Shown here: piece after piece, positions 7,690-15,692 of the stretch
How the letters are laid out: every line of letters begins with the position of its first letter
How positions within the stretch are numbered: position 1 is the first letter of the stretch
NCBI GenBank assembly: GCA_964450305.1
Contig: CAYVFB010000071.1
Location: forward strand, 1 to 18,526
Length of the DNA stretch: 18,526 nucleotides
Reading direction: 5' to 3'
Origin: JAAYJG01 sp964450305
GTDB taxonomy: Bacteria > Bacillota > Clostridia > DSM-8532
Program-made: the position numbers and the translations under genes
The notes under the pieces: generated by a model
Databases searched by the model: none
Told to the model about the DNA's origin: nothing
Seen by the model: only the letters and a program-made list of their open reading frames with translations

Positions 7690-8736
7690 CTAGTCGTTTA
7701 CCAGCAGTATCTTCCCCTTTACCCTGCCAGGTGTCTTATACATTTCAAAGCCCTCTGCGGCATTTTTCATCGGCAGCTTTTGAAAGATCAGGCTGTCATC
7801 AAATTTCAGTCTGCCGTTTCCAAAATAGTGCGCGGTAAGCTCCCATTCATTTCCCGGGAACGGTGCACTATAGGACATCCAGGAACCGGTGAGCCTGAAT
7901 TCTTTCCGGTTCATGTTTTCAAAAAGCTTTGGCGTAAAACAAAGGTCTTTGGTTGGAGTACCCACAAAACAGACGCTTGCCTTGTTACCGGCCAGCTCGA
8001 ATGCCAGTTTCATCGTCACATCCACTCCTGCGGTTTCAAAAACAAAACCAAAGCCTTTTCCCTTTGTACAGTCCTTCACCACTTCTTTGAATTCCGGGTC
8101 AAGCGTATTGATGGTTTCCTCTGCACCAAGCTTCTTTGCCAACGCAAGCCTGTCATTGTCGATATCGAATACAAACACCCTTTTAGCTCCGAAGATCCTT
8201 GCCCATTGCGCTGCGAACAGGCCGATGGTTCCGCCGCCAAGTATGGCCACATCTTCTCCTCCTCGGTATCCGGCACATTTCAAGCCATGAAGTGCTACGG
8301 TTGAAGGCTCAAAAAATGCCCCCTGCTCGTAGGAAACGCTTTTATTAAATGGGACAACATTTCGTTCCGGGAGTACAACATAATCGGCAAAGCCCCCCTG
8401 TACTCTCGATCCGATAAAGCTGTAATGCCCGCACTGCGAATAGTTGCCCATCTGACAATCGGAACAGGCAAAGCATGGGATCAACGGAACCGCCGCCACT
8501 CTGTCCCCTGACGATACGGACTGAACACCACTGCCGGCAGCTACAACATCTCCTGAAAATTCATGTCCGAGGATGATCGGATAAAAGTGCGCCCCATCTC
8601 CCAACACCCTGGGGATGTCGGAACCGCAGATACCGGCGGCCTTCACCCTGACCAGTACCTCGCCTTTGCCGGGTTCCGGGGTTGGATAATCCTCATAGCG
8701 CAAATCATTTTTTGCATGCAATACCGCTGCTTTCAT
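7690..8736 (-). CDS. gatD: GatD-like zinc-dependent polyol (galactitol-type) dehydrogenase
   Basis: This 348-residue medium-chain dehydrogenase closely resembles E. coli galactitol-1-phosphate 5-dehydrogenase: CGSDIPRV, GAHFYPIILGHEFSG, VPLIPCFACSDC, YSFIGSRVQGGFADYV and GSWMSYSAPFPGNEWE all have counterparts there. Catalytic-zinc ligands C37, H58, E59 and E143 and structural-zinc cysteines C88, C91, C94 and C102 are present. The Rossmann loop is G167-x-G169-xx-G172, and D191 at the end of the next strand indicates NAD rather than NADP. No PTS is present and a kinase precedes it in the operon, so free galactitol (or another polyol) to a ketose is likelier than the phosphorylated substrate; this is inferred. 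The ATG at 8736 has GGTGG 8 bases upstream and matches the usual family start; a GTG at 8748 with AAGGA is the alternative. It follows the kinase by under 80 bases. Confidence 0.9.
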   Translation of the reverse strand: MKAAVLHAKNDLRYEDYPTPEPGKGEVLVRVKAAGICGSDIPRVLGDGAHFYPIILGHEFSGDVVAAGSGVQSVSSGDRVAAVPLIPCFACSDCQMGNYSQCGHYSFIGSRVQGGFADYVVLPERNVVPFNKSVSYEQGAFFEPSTVALHGLKCAGYRGGEDVAILGGGTIGLFAAQWARIFGAKRVFVFDIDNDRLALAKKLGAEETINTLDPEFKEVVKDCTKGKGFGFVFETAGVDVTMKLAFELAGNKASVCFVGTPTKDLCFTPKLFENMNRKEFRLTGSWMSYSAPFPGNEWELTAHYFGNGRLKFDDSLIFQKLPMKNAAEGFEMYKTPGRVKGKILLVND

Positions 8737-8814
8737 TTTACATTCCACCTATCTTCCTTATTTGTTCATCTATTTTCATCAAATCTGGTTATCAGTGTTG
8801 GAAACTGTGTCAGG

Positions 8815-10332
8815 TTAAATTCTTCCGCACTTTTCCATGGTACCCTTCAGCTTTTCGTAGATTTCAAGGTATAGCTCATAGCATTTCATATATTTTTCGT
8901 GGGCCTTTATATCGGGTTCATGCACTCTTTTTACTGAAACAGTGCGGTCGACAGCTTCTCTGAAGCTTCGATACACCCCTGTGCCAACACCGGCAAGAAT
9001 GGCTGCGCCCAAAGTTGTAGCTGTATCTGAAGCCGGCACGTTGATCGTCTTTCCGGTGACATCTGATTTTATCTGGGTCCAAAGCCTGCTGTTTGCAGCG
9101 CCGCCCATGGCATTCAGAGTACCGGCCGTTACACCCGCTTCTTTAGCGGTTTTTATGTTATGGTAAAGTGCATAGGCGCACCCTTCCATGACAGCCCGTA
9201 TCATATGGGCACGGGTTTTATTGTACCCAAGCCCGAAAAGAACCCCTTTTGCATTCGCATCCCAAAGGGGAGAGCGCTCACCTGCCATATATGGAAGGAA
9301 AATCAAGCCTTCAGAGCCGTGGGGAATTTTTTCTGCTTCCTCATCCATGATTTGAAAAGCTCTCTTTCCGGTAAGCTCCTCTTGCTGGCCTTCATAGGCA
9401 CCCAATTGCTCTCGGAACCATTTCAGGCTACCGCCGCCAACCGTTCCTCCCTGCAAAAGCCATAAATCAGGAACAACATGAAAGCTGAGTATCAGCTTTG
9501 GATGAGCCGTTGCCTGGCTCATACAAAGGCTCATTCCTCCGGCTTGACCTCCCTGCTCCTGGGTTTGTCCGGTTTCAACCACACCCGCCCCCAGTGTGCC
9601 GCATGCGGCGTCCAGCCCTCCTGCGACCACAGGTATGCCGGCAATCAGCCCGGTCACCTGTGCTGCTTCCGGCGTCACTTCGCCAATCACCTCATGGCAG
9701 GCATGAATTTCCGGAAGCATTTCCAGCGGAATATTCAGCGCATCGGCCATGGATTGTTCATATTGTCCGGTTTTCATATTAAACAGGTGAAGCCCGTAGC
9801 CCTGAGAAACATCCTGGGTCATGACTCCAGTCAGCTTGTATGCGATAAAACTGTTGCTTTGCAGAAACTTGAAGGTTTTATTAAAAACCTCGGGCATGTG
9901 TTTTTGAAACCAGAGTATCTTTGGTGTTGTATAGGTTGGCTCCAACGCATTTCCACTGACATTGAAAATAGTCTTAAACCCCAGCTTTTCGGTTACTTCA
10001 CTGCAAATATCCTTCGAGCGGGTATCCATCCAGATGGGGGTGTTGTGCAAAACATTGCCGGAGCGATCAACCGGAATAGCCGACCAGCTTTGCCCGTCAA
10101 CCCCAATGCCGGCAATCTCCCGGGGGTTGATTTTCCCAAAGACAAGGGTTTCCCTGATGGCATCGGCCACACCTTTCCACCATTCCATTGGATTCTGCTC
10201 CACATAACCGGGCACGGGGTAATAAACGCCATACTCCTTCACAGCTTGAGCCAGTACCACTCCATGGTTGTCAAAGGCTGCTACCTTGCATGCTGAAGTT
10301 CCGATATCAATTCCCAGAAGAATCTTGCTCAT
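8815..10332 (-). CDS. FGGY-family carbohydrate kinase, xylulokinase-like (probable ketose kinase)
   Basis: This 505-residue protein is a complete FGGY kinase. The N-terminal phosphate-binding loop is GIDIGTSACK (7-16), GVDGQS (77-82) and WMDTRS (101-106) line the sugar site, the catalytic base is D241 in GGLDAACGTLG, and the second-domain ATP motif is near 409-420 (MGGAANSRLWTQ). PYMAGERSPLWD (347-358) is typical of xylulokinase-like members. It should phosphorylate a ketose, or less likely an aldose or polyol, in the cytoplasm. The neighbouring GatD-like dehydrogenase and GatZ-like protein suggest tagatose or a related ketohexose, although xylulose cannot be excluded. AAGGAG lies 7 bases before the ATG. 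It is the first gene of the operon, 104 bases after the lacI stop codon, behind a promoter whose spacer contains a LacI-type operator. Confidence 0.92.
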   Translation of the reverse strand: MSKILLGIDIGTSACKVAAFDNHGVVLAQAVKEYGVYYPVPGYVEQNPMEWWKGVADAIRETLVFGKINPREIAGIGVDGQSWSAIPVDRSGNVLHNTPIWMDTRSKDICSEVTEKLGFKTIFNVSGNALEPTYTTPKILWFQKHMPEVFNKTFKFLQSNSFIAYKLTGVMTQDVSQGYGLHLFNMKTGQYEQSMADALNIPLEMLPEIHACHEVIGEVTPEAAQVTGLIAGIPVVAGGLDAACGTLGAGVVETGQTQEQGGQAGGMSLCMSQATAHPKLILSFHVVPDLWLLQGGTVGGGSLKWFREQLGAYEGQQEELTGKRAFQIMDEEAEKIPHGSEGLIFLPYMAGERSPLWDANAKGVLFGLGYNKTRAHMIRAVMEGCAYALYHNIKTAKEAGVTAGTLNAMGGAANSRLWTQIKSDVTGKTINVPASDTATTLGAAILAGVGTGVYRSFREAVDRTVSVKRVHEPDIKAHEKYMKCYELYLEIYEKLKGTMEKCGRI

Positions 10333-10374
10333 ACCCTATCTCCTTAAAAGTAATCGTTTGCATTAAAATCTTGC

Positions 10375-10405
10375 TATTTACCTTAAACGTTTAACCTTTT
10401 GACAA
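10375..10405 (-). promoter_or_regulatory. Promoter of the kinase operon
   Basis: On the minus strand TTGTCA (10400-10405) is a good -35 box. The best -10 is weak: TAAATA (10375-10380) at 19 bases, or GGTAAA at 17. The stretch upstream of the -35 is A/T-rich, like an UP element. The operator TTAAACGTTTAA fills most of the spacer, so repressor binding should block RNA polymerase directly. Confidence 0.45.
10383..10394. promoter_or_regulatory. LacI-family operator in the kinase promoter
   Basis: TTAAACGTTTAA is a perfect 12-base palindrome with the central CG typical of LacI-family operators. It lies between the proposed -35 and -10 of the kinase operon. A near-copy lies in front of the lacI gene at 11463-11474. 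A degenerate half-site (TAATCGTTTGC) follows at 10351-10361. Confidence 0.7.
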
Positions 10406-10436
10406 ATAAAAATAAAGATTTACATTTTTCAACCTA

Positions 10437-11432
10437 TCATGGTTTGTTTACAGTGATTGATTCTCCTTCAACAATTTCTGTTTTCAACCGGAACATTGCC
10501 GGAAACCCGCTTTTGTCGCCCTTCATTCTTTTTATCAGAAGGTTTGCCGCGGTTTGGCCAATCTGCTGCATTGGCTGTACCACAATGGAAAGCCGGGGTT
10601 TAACAACATTGGCAAGCTGGATATTGTCAAAACCAATCAGGGACAGCTGTTCCGGGATCGCTATGTTCCTGCTGTTCAGTGCCATTACGGCACCCAATGT
10701 CATTTCGTAATTTGTAACAAATACAGCGGTTGGCGGATTCTCCTGATCCAGGAATTCATTCATCAGCGTCATTCCGCTTTGAATTTCATAGTCACCGTAT
10801 TTGATCAGTTCCCTGTCAATTTCCAGTTCATAGTCCTCGTGGATTCTGATATAGCCTTTCAACCGCTCCTGCCCGGTATAAATGTTCTGCGGGCCGCATA
10901 TGATGCCAATTCTTCTGTGCCCCTTCGTAATCAGAAGCTCCACCGCATCGTAAGCAGCATTCAGGTTATCGGCCAGGACAACATCGCAGTCGACCCCTTT
11001 GATGGAGCGGTCTATCAGAATAACAGGAATCTCCCTGTCCAAAGCCTCCATGACCCTGGTTTCATCGATTCCCTGGGGTACGAGTATCATGCCGTCTACA
11101 GACTTGTTCAGTAAAAAATCAAATTTTTGATTTTCAAGTGTTGCATTGTGCTGATAATCACAAATAATTGTGCTATAGCCATGCTGCAGCAGAATGCTTT
11201 CAACTTTAGAAACAATGCTGGTGGAAAAAATGTTCTCAAGGCTGGGTATTAAAACACCCACTGTTGCCGTCTTTTTTGTTTTCAAACCGCGGGCAATTTC
11301 ATTGACCCTGAAATCAAGTACCTGAATTGCCTGTTCGATACGCTTTTTATTCTCTTCTTTAATGGTTATGCCATTAATGTATTTAGATACTGTAGCAATT
11401 GATATACCGGCATATTCCGCTACATCCTTCAT
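10437..11432 (-). CDS. LacI-family transcriptional regulator
   Basis: This 331-residue protein is a LacI/GalR-type repressor. Residues 1-20 (MKDVAEYAGISIATVSKYIN) are the DNA-binding helix-turn-helix, with a hinge region up to about residue 52. From residue 58 (VGVLIPSLENIFST) a periplasmic-binding-protein-like sugar-sensing domain follows, with GFDNIQLANVVKPRLS near the end. It probably represses the downstream kinase operon and its own gene through the AAACGTTT operators; the inducer is unknown but should be a sugar or polyol of this pathway. The start is problematic. The ATG at 11432 is 22 bases from the only AGGAG (11455-11459), whereas that site is 10 bases from an in-frame ATA at 11444, four codons upstream. 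The resulting extra residues (x-A-A-T before MKDVA) match the usual MATIKDVA form of the family. Confidence 0.93.
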   Translation of the reverse strand: MKDVAEYAGISIATVSKYINGITIKEENKKRIEQAIQVLDFRVNEIARGLKTKKTATVGVLIPSLENIFSTSIVSKVESILLQHGYSTIICDYQHNATLENQKFDFLLNKSVDGMILVPQGIDETRVMEALDREIPVILIDRSIKGVDCDVVLADNLNAAYDAVELLITKGHRRIGIICGPQNIYTGQERLKGYIRIHEDYELEIDRELIKYGDYEIQSGMTLMNEFLDQENPPTAVFVTNYEMTLGAVMALNSRNIAIPEQLSLIGFDNIQLANVVKPRLSIVVQPMQQIGQTAANLLIKRMKGDKSGFPAMFRLKTEIVEGESITVNKP

Positions 11433-11454
11433 TGTTGCTGCTATACTGCATCAT

Positions 11455-11459
11455 CTCCT
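11455..11459 (-). promoter_or_regulatory. Ribosome binding site of lacI, aligned to an ATA codon
   Basis: AGGAG on the minus strand is 10 bases from an in-frame ATA codon (11442-11444) and 22 bases from the first in-frame ATG (11432). It also directly abuts an out-of-frame ATGATG that opens a 23-codon reading frame ending at 11383. This may point to a non-standard start or to translational control of the repressor. Confidence 0.4.
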
Positions 11460-11462
11460 GGG

Positions 11463-11474
11463 TTAAACGTTTCA
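11463..11474. promoter_or_regulatory. LacI-family operator over the lacI transcription start
   Basis: TTAAACGTTTCA (plus strand) matches the 10383-10394 operator at 11 of 12 positions. It lies just downstream of the lacI -10 box, at about +2 to +14, which fits autorepression. Confidence 0.65.
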
Positions 11475-11482
11475 CTTTTTTC

Positions 11483-11511
11483 ATTATACACGATTGTTTC
11501 CAGTTGTTCAA
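11483..11511 (-). promoter_or_regulatory. Promoter of lacI
   Basis: On the minus strand TTGAAC (11506-11511) and a perfect TATAAT (11483-11488) are 17 bases apart. The predicted start is near 11476, between the -10 box and the ribosome binding site, so the lacI leader is short and includes the operator. Confidence 0.7.
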
Positions 11512-11529
11512 TAAAAAACTGAAAAAATG

Positions 11530-11543
11530 TGAAAGCGCTTTGT
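11530..11543. promoter_or_regulatory. cre-like (CcpA) site or second palindromic operator
   Basis: TGAAAGCGCTTTGT fits the catabolite-responsive element consensus TGWAANCGNTNWCA at all but the last two positions. It contains the perfect palindrome AAAGCGCTTT. It is centred about 60 bases upstream of the predicted lacI transcription start and just after the stop codon of the GH36 gene. It is too compact to be a good terminator. Confidence 0.45.
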
Positions 11544-11553
11544 TCAGCAGCTC

Positions 11554-13656
11554 TTATTCTTCCAAGCATACAACCATGGCCTGGAAATTTACCGTCGGAG
11601 ACAGGGTAAGGGTTCTGCCGTTTAATTCGGCCTTCATCCCCTTTTCCGAAAAGACCTCCGCAATATGAAGCCCTGTCAGCGATGGAACTTCCACAGAAAC
11701 GGTTTTCGGCAATGACCCTCCGAAAGTATTGAAAACAGCGATTGCCTGCTTTTTATCAGCTTTTACCCGGACTATCGCCTGCCATCCCTCCGGATGCCTG
11801 TAGCTTTTCACTTCTGGACCAAACCGATAGCTGATGCCATCACGAATCGTCGGTGCAACCCTTTTATAGAGCGCGATACTTTTTTTAACGATATCCCATT
11901 GCTCCATGCTTAAATCAAACACATCGCCCGATAAGCACATCCTGCCCAGGAAAGTGTTGGTCAGCGAGTATACCAGACGGCGTTCACTGTCTTCTTTGCG
12001 AAGAACCGCCCAGATTTGGCTTTGCCGCGGAAGCATCGTGCGGTGCAGATTCGCTGCGATAATCGGAATTTCCTGACACTCATGCGCATCCGAGAAGGAT
12101 GACATGCTGGTCAGCTGCAGCATCGAGGGCTCCAGCCGATGTCCTCCCGAAGAGCAGTTCTCAATGACCAGGTGCGGAAGCTGCTCCTTGATTTTCCTGA
12201 AAAACTGCTGCGTAGCAAGGACCCTCTGTCGCAGACCTTCTCCATAGGATTCTGCACCATCGCATCCGATCCCGATATTGTCGTTGTAATCAACCTTCAG
12301 ATAGCCAAGATTATATCGCTGTAAAAAGCGAATCACCTTCTCTGTCAGATATTCATTAACATAGGGATCTGCCATATCCCAGAAACGCCGCTCACCTGTT
12401 GTGATCACATACCCATCGCGTTTCAGCAGGTGCTCTGTATCATGGAATGCATCGGATTGTCTGCTGCAAATTTCAAATTCAAACCAGATCCCCGGAATCA
12501 TACCGCAAGAACGAATATAGTCCAGCGTTTTATCAAAGCCATTGGGAAACAGCGCTTCACAGAGCTCCCAGTCTCCCAGGCCATCTCCCCAGTCTCCGCC
12601 GACTTTCTTATACCATCCGCTGTCAATTACAAAATAGGTTAATCCGCGGCCCTTCAGCGCATCCGCCGCTCTCCTGATATTCTCTTCTGTCGGGCTTCCC
12701 CATGTGGTGCAAAACTCATTGAAGATGACCGGCAGGTCATTTTCGATAAAGGGCTGATTCGCCATATAACGGGATTGCATCTCCGTCATCTTCCGGGATA
12801 CCGCATCGATACCTCCCTCCGATACAGCCAGGATGGCTTTCGGGGTTGTAAAGGCTTCTCCCTGGTCTACCCTTTTCATCCAATGTCCGAACTCTCTGTC
12901 TGCCAGTCCGCCGGAGATGCAAAGCGCTTTATCCGTCCTGGCCACTTCGATTTGCCACGAAGACGGACAAGCCAGCTGCACGCCCCAGCTCACCTGGTTT
13001 TTCCTGTCTTCAATGACGGCATACGGGAAGAATTTTCTTACCGGCATCGATCCGATCTGTCCGAAACGCTCACACCGGGTACCAAACGGAGCCCAGGCGG
13101 GTTCGAGCTCCATTTCCTCGATGGTTCGGCTCTCTAATCTGCCTTCTGCGCTCCATGCGCTCCTGAGCCTGTGCAGGATCAGCGCACCCGGTGCATCATC
13201 GGGCTCGAACGGGGTTATCTCACCCATCGCAAAGCTGGAGAGCATCTCGAGGCTAACCGTGTCCTCACTGCTGTTTTTGAAAACAGACCAGGCTTCAAGG
13301 GCAGAAAAGCTGTGAAACGCTGACAGGTGATGCTCCAATATCAATCCGCGATCATCCTTTAGTATCGTGACGATGGTTTTGGAATCGTTTCCCTCCAGAA
13401 CCTGCTGATCCTCATACTTAAACCGAAAGACAGTTTCGCTGCTGCGCATGGTATGACCCTGAGCAAACCCACCCGGGTAATCATCTCCCTGTAATTTTAC
13501 CTGCACCAAAGGCTCAATTCTGCAGTCTTTATCTGAAATAGCATCGGAACACCGGCTCTGCGGTATCAGGATCATACCTGTAACCTTTGTTTCGGTGTCA
13601 ATGTAATAACGGACTGCTGTTGAGCCAAATACAAATTCCGATAATAATTTCTTCAC
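11554..13656 (-). CDS. GH36-type alpha-galactosidase-like glycosidase
   Basis: This 700-residue protein has the GH36 layout: an N-terminal beta-supersandwich (about 1-290), a TIM barrel (about 305-600) and a C-terminal beta domain. The nucleophile is D456 in GYLKVDYND. The segment ENCSSGGHRLEPSML (499-513) is a family signature, and D523 in FSDAHE is the likely acid/base. Family members release terminal alpha-galactose (sometimes alpha-N-acetylgalactosamine) with retention. VDYN for the common KWD and SDAHE for the common SDxTDAxxR make it divergent, so the exact substrate is uncertain. No signal peptide is seen. The GTG at 13656 is chosen because GGAGG lies 8 bases upstream (13665-13669); an earlier TTG at 13698 has no good site. 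It lies 34 bases after the GH31 gene and is last in the glycosidase cluster. Confidence 0.88.
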   Translation of the reverse strand: MKKLLSEFVFGSTAVRYYIDTETKVTGMILIPQSRCSDAISDKDCRIEPLVQVKLQGDDYPGGFAQGHTMRSSETVFRFKYEDQQVLEGNDSKTIVTILKDDRGLILEHHLSAFHSFSALEAWSVFKNSSEDTVSLEMLSSFAMGEITPFEPDDAPGALILHRLRSAWSAEGRLESRTIEEMELEPAWAPFGTRCERFGQIGSMPVRKFFPYAVIEDRKNQVSWGVQLACPSSWQIEVARTDKALCISGGLADREFGHWMKRVDQGEAFTTPKAILAVSEGGIDAVSRKMTEMQSRYMANQPFIENDLPVIFNEFCTTWGSPTEENIRRAADALKGRGLTYFVIDSGWYKKVGGDWGDGLGDWELCEALFPNGFDKTLDYIRSCGMIPGIWFEFEICSRQSDAFHDTEHLLKRDGYVITTGERRFWDMADPYVNEYLTEKVIRFLQRYNLGYLKVDYNDNIGIGCDGAESYGEGLRQRVLATQQFFRKIKEQLPHLVIENCSSGGHRLEPSMLQLTSMSSFSDAHECQEIPIIAANLHRTMLPRQSQIWAVLRKEDSERRLVYSLTNTFLGRMCLSGDVFDLSMEQWDIVKKSIALYKRVAPTIRDGISYRFGPEVKSYRHPEGWQAIVRVKADKKQAIAVFNTFGGSLPKTVSVEVPSLTGLHIAEVFSEKGMKAELNGRTLTLSPTVNFQAMVVCLEE

Positions 13657-13664
13657 GATCGCTT

Positions 13665-13669
13665 CCTCC
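13665..13669 (-). promoter_or_regulatory. Ribosome binding site deciding the GTG start of the GH36 gene
   Basis: GGAGG on the minus strand is 8 bases from the GTG at 13656. The upstream in-frame ATG ATG pair precedes this site and has no ribosome binding site of its own. Confidence 0.7.
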
Positions 13670-13690
13670 ATCATATAAACGGAAAATCCG

Positions 13691-15664
13691 TCATTCAATA
13701 AACAGCTCCAGGCATTCGCTCCCCTTTTTCACGAAAGCAATAAACTGATCCAGTTCCGCATGCATCTTCACAGAACATCCACCTGAATATTCGTTCCTGC
13801 TGTTCACATCAATCCATGTACCGGAAGGAAGATATACTTCACGGCAGGTCTGCCCCTGATGAACGATTGGCGCAAACAGGATATCATCTCCGAACATATA
13901 TTGATCCCCCAGAGAATAACAGGCTTCATCCTCCGGATAATCAAAAAACATCGGACGCATCATAGGGATGCCCGTTTCACTGGCAATATCCATATGCTTA
14001 TGGATATACGGACGTAGCCGCTCCCGCAGTTCAACCAACTTTCTTAGAATTGGGTATGCTTTTTCGCCGAAGCTCCAGATTTCGTTGTCCCCACCGCTTC
14101 GTTCCTTCACGCCGGGATTACGATCAACCTGGCCGGAAGTGCGCTTTCTGGCACCGTGAAGCCTTGTAACCGGGCAAAAAACACCAAACTGGAACCACCG
14201 AACAATCAACTCTTTGAAATAATCGCTTTCAATGTCTCCACCCCAGAAACCGCCAATATCCGTGTTCCACCAGGGTATGCCGCACATGGCCATGTTCAGC
14301 CCCGTCTTGACGCTCATCTGAAGGGATTCAAAGGTCGAAGGAATATCACCTGACCACACCAGCGCCCCGAACCTCTGGCTTCCGATCCAGGCAGCGCGGG
14401 TAAGGAGGATGATCGCGTCCTCCCCGGCTTTCTTCAATCCTTCATAAAACAGCTGGCAGTAATGATATGGATAAATCAGGCCAACTTCCTCACCATTGCC
14501 TTTAAAAAACCGCAAATTATCATAGTGCACCGGATTGATCTCGGGTTCGGCTTCATCCAGCCAGTAGTTTTTAATTCCTTTTTTATAATAATTCTCATAT
14601 ACTCTTGACCATACATATTCACGGGTTTGCAGATGACTGGGGTCGATGTGTGTTTGAAGCCCGTAAAAGTTGAAAATGCCGTATTGTCCGCTTTCCGTCC
14701 TCAGCAGCATGTTCCGCTCATCCATATACTGATAATTTTCGCTGTTGGGATTAATGGTAGGCCAAATCGAAACAATCGGTCTTATTCCCATTTTCGTCAG
14801 TTCTTCACACATTCCCTCCGGATCCGGCCAGTACCTTGGATCCAGCTTCCACTCGCCCTGTTCGGTCCAGTGAAAATAATCAATAATGATCGCGGACAAC
14901 GGTATGCCGCGTTTCTTGTATTCTCTGGCAACCTCCAGCAGCTCTTCCTGATCCTCGTACCGCAGCTTGCATTGCCAGAAACCTGACGCCCAGGCTGGAA
15001 ACCTGGGGGAATGTCCTGTCAGATCTGCATATTTACTCATTATCTGTGCAGGCGTATCGCCGGCAATGACAACATAATCAATTTGCTTGGTGGAATTTGC
15101 TGTCCAAAGGGAATGATTGTTTGTTAATTCACAGCGGCCAATAGCCGGATTATTCCACAAAAAGCCATACCCTCTGGAGGAATAAACAAAGGGGATGGAA
15201 GATTTGGCGTTCTTATGGATCAGCTCGCTGGTGGAGCCCTTCAAATCAAAGCAGTCATTCTGCTCCTGCCCCAGCCCATAAAAGTGTTCCTTGTCACAGG
15301 CCTGAAAAATCACGGTTGCTCTGTGGCTATCCCCGCCCAGGGATCGGTAATCCCGGTATTTCATAAAGAATGCCATTTCTGAGCGTTCTGCCAGTATCTC
15401 CTGTCCGTCCCTGTAATAGATAACCTTTCCGCTGGAGAACATTTCTGCTGAAAGCTTACCGTTTGTAATAACTGCCTTGTCTCCTTCGACAACTGCCGTA
15501 CAGCCTGTGATGGGCTGTTCCAACAGGTTCCAGTTCTCCGGCGTCAGCCTGGCGTTGGGCGAAGACCTGAACCGCAGGCAATCTGTTCCCCATGGTTCTA
15601 TAACGGCCAGCTCATCCCTCTTTTGAAAAACAATACTGTTTCCCTGTACTGTTATTACTCCCAT
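13691..15664 (-). CDS. GH31 glycosidase, probably alpha-xylosidase-like
   Basis: This 657-residue enzyme has an N-terminal beta-sandwich (about 1-215), a TIM barrel (about 220-560) and C-terminal beta domains. The nucleophile is D370 in KNYWLDEAEPE and the acid/base D440 in WSGD. TDIGGF (468-473) and RLHG (501-504) are further family motifs. The WLDEAEP context is closer to the alpha-xylosidase-like branch than to alpha-glucosidases, which commonly have WNDMNEP; specificity is therefore inferred. It probably removes alpha-linked xylose or glucose from imported oligosaccharides in the cytoplasm, as no signal peptide is present. The ATG at 15664 is supported by AAGGGGG 7 bases upstream; a longer frame to 15703 has no such site. 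The gaps of 28 bases (GH43 side) and 34 bases (GH36 side) indicate one transcript with its neighbours. Confidence 0.92.
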   Translation of the reverse strand: MGVITVQGNSIVFQKRDELAVIEPWGTDCLRFRSSPNARLTPENWNLLEQPITGCTAVVEGDKAVITNGKLSAEMFSSGKVIYYRDGQEILAERSEMAFFMKYRDYRSLGGDSHRATVIFQACDKEHFYGLGQEQNDCFDLKGSTSELIHKNAKSSIPFVYSSRGYGFLWNNPAIGRCELTNNHSLWTANSTKQIDYVVIAGDTPAQIMSKYADLTGHSPRFPAWASGFWQCKLRYEDQEELLEVAREYKKRGIPLSAIIIDYFHWTEQGEWKLDPRYWPDPEGMCEELTKMGIRPIVSIWPTINPNSENYQYMDERNMLLRTESGQYGIFNFYGLQTHIDPSHLQTREYVWSRVYENYYKKGIKNYWLDEAEPEINPVHYDNLRFFKGNGEEVGLIYPYHYCQLFYEGLKKAGEDAIILLTRAAWIGSQRFGALVWSGDIPSTFESLQMSVKTGLNMAMCGIPWWNTDIGGFWGGDIESDYFKELIVRWFQFGVFCPVTRLHGARKRTSGQVDRNPGVKERSGGDNEIWSFGEKAYPILRKLVELRERLRPYIHKHMDIASETGIPMMRPMFFDYPEDEACYSLGDQYMFGDDILFAPIVHQGQTCREVYLPSGTWIDVNSRNEYSGGCSVKMHAELDQFIAFVKKGSECLELFIE

Positions 15665-15692
15665 AACGATTCCCCCTTCAGCTACATTGCAT

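Noticed and set aside
11530..11543. AAAGCGCTTT followed by a T-rich stretch as a terminator for the GH36 gene
   Set aside because: The palindrome has no room for a loop without cutting the stem to about three pairs. A cre-like or operator site explains it better.
13657..13698. N-terminal extension of the GH36 gene to a TTG overlapping the GH31 stop codon
   Set aside because: GGAGG is 8 bases from the GTG at 13656, and the TTG has no suitable site at normal spacing.
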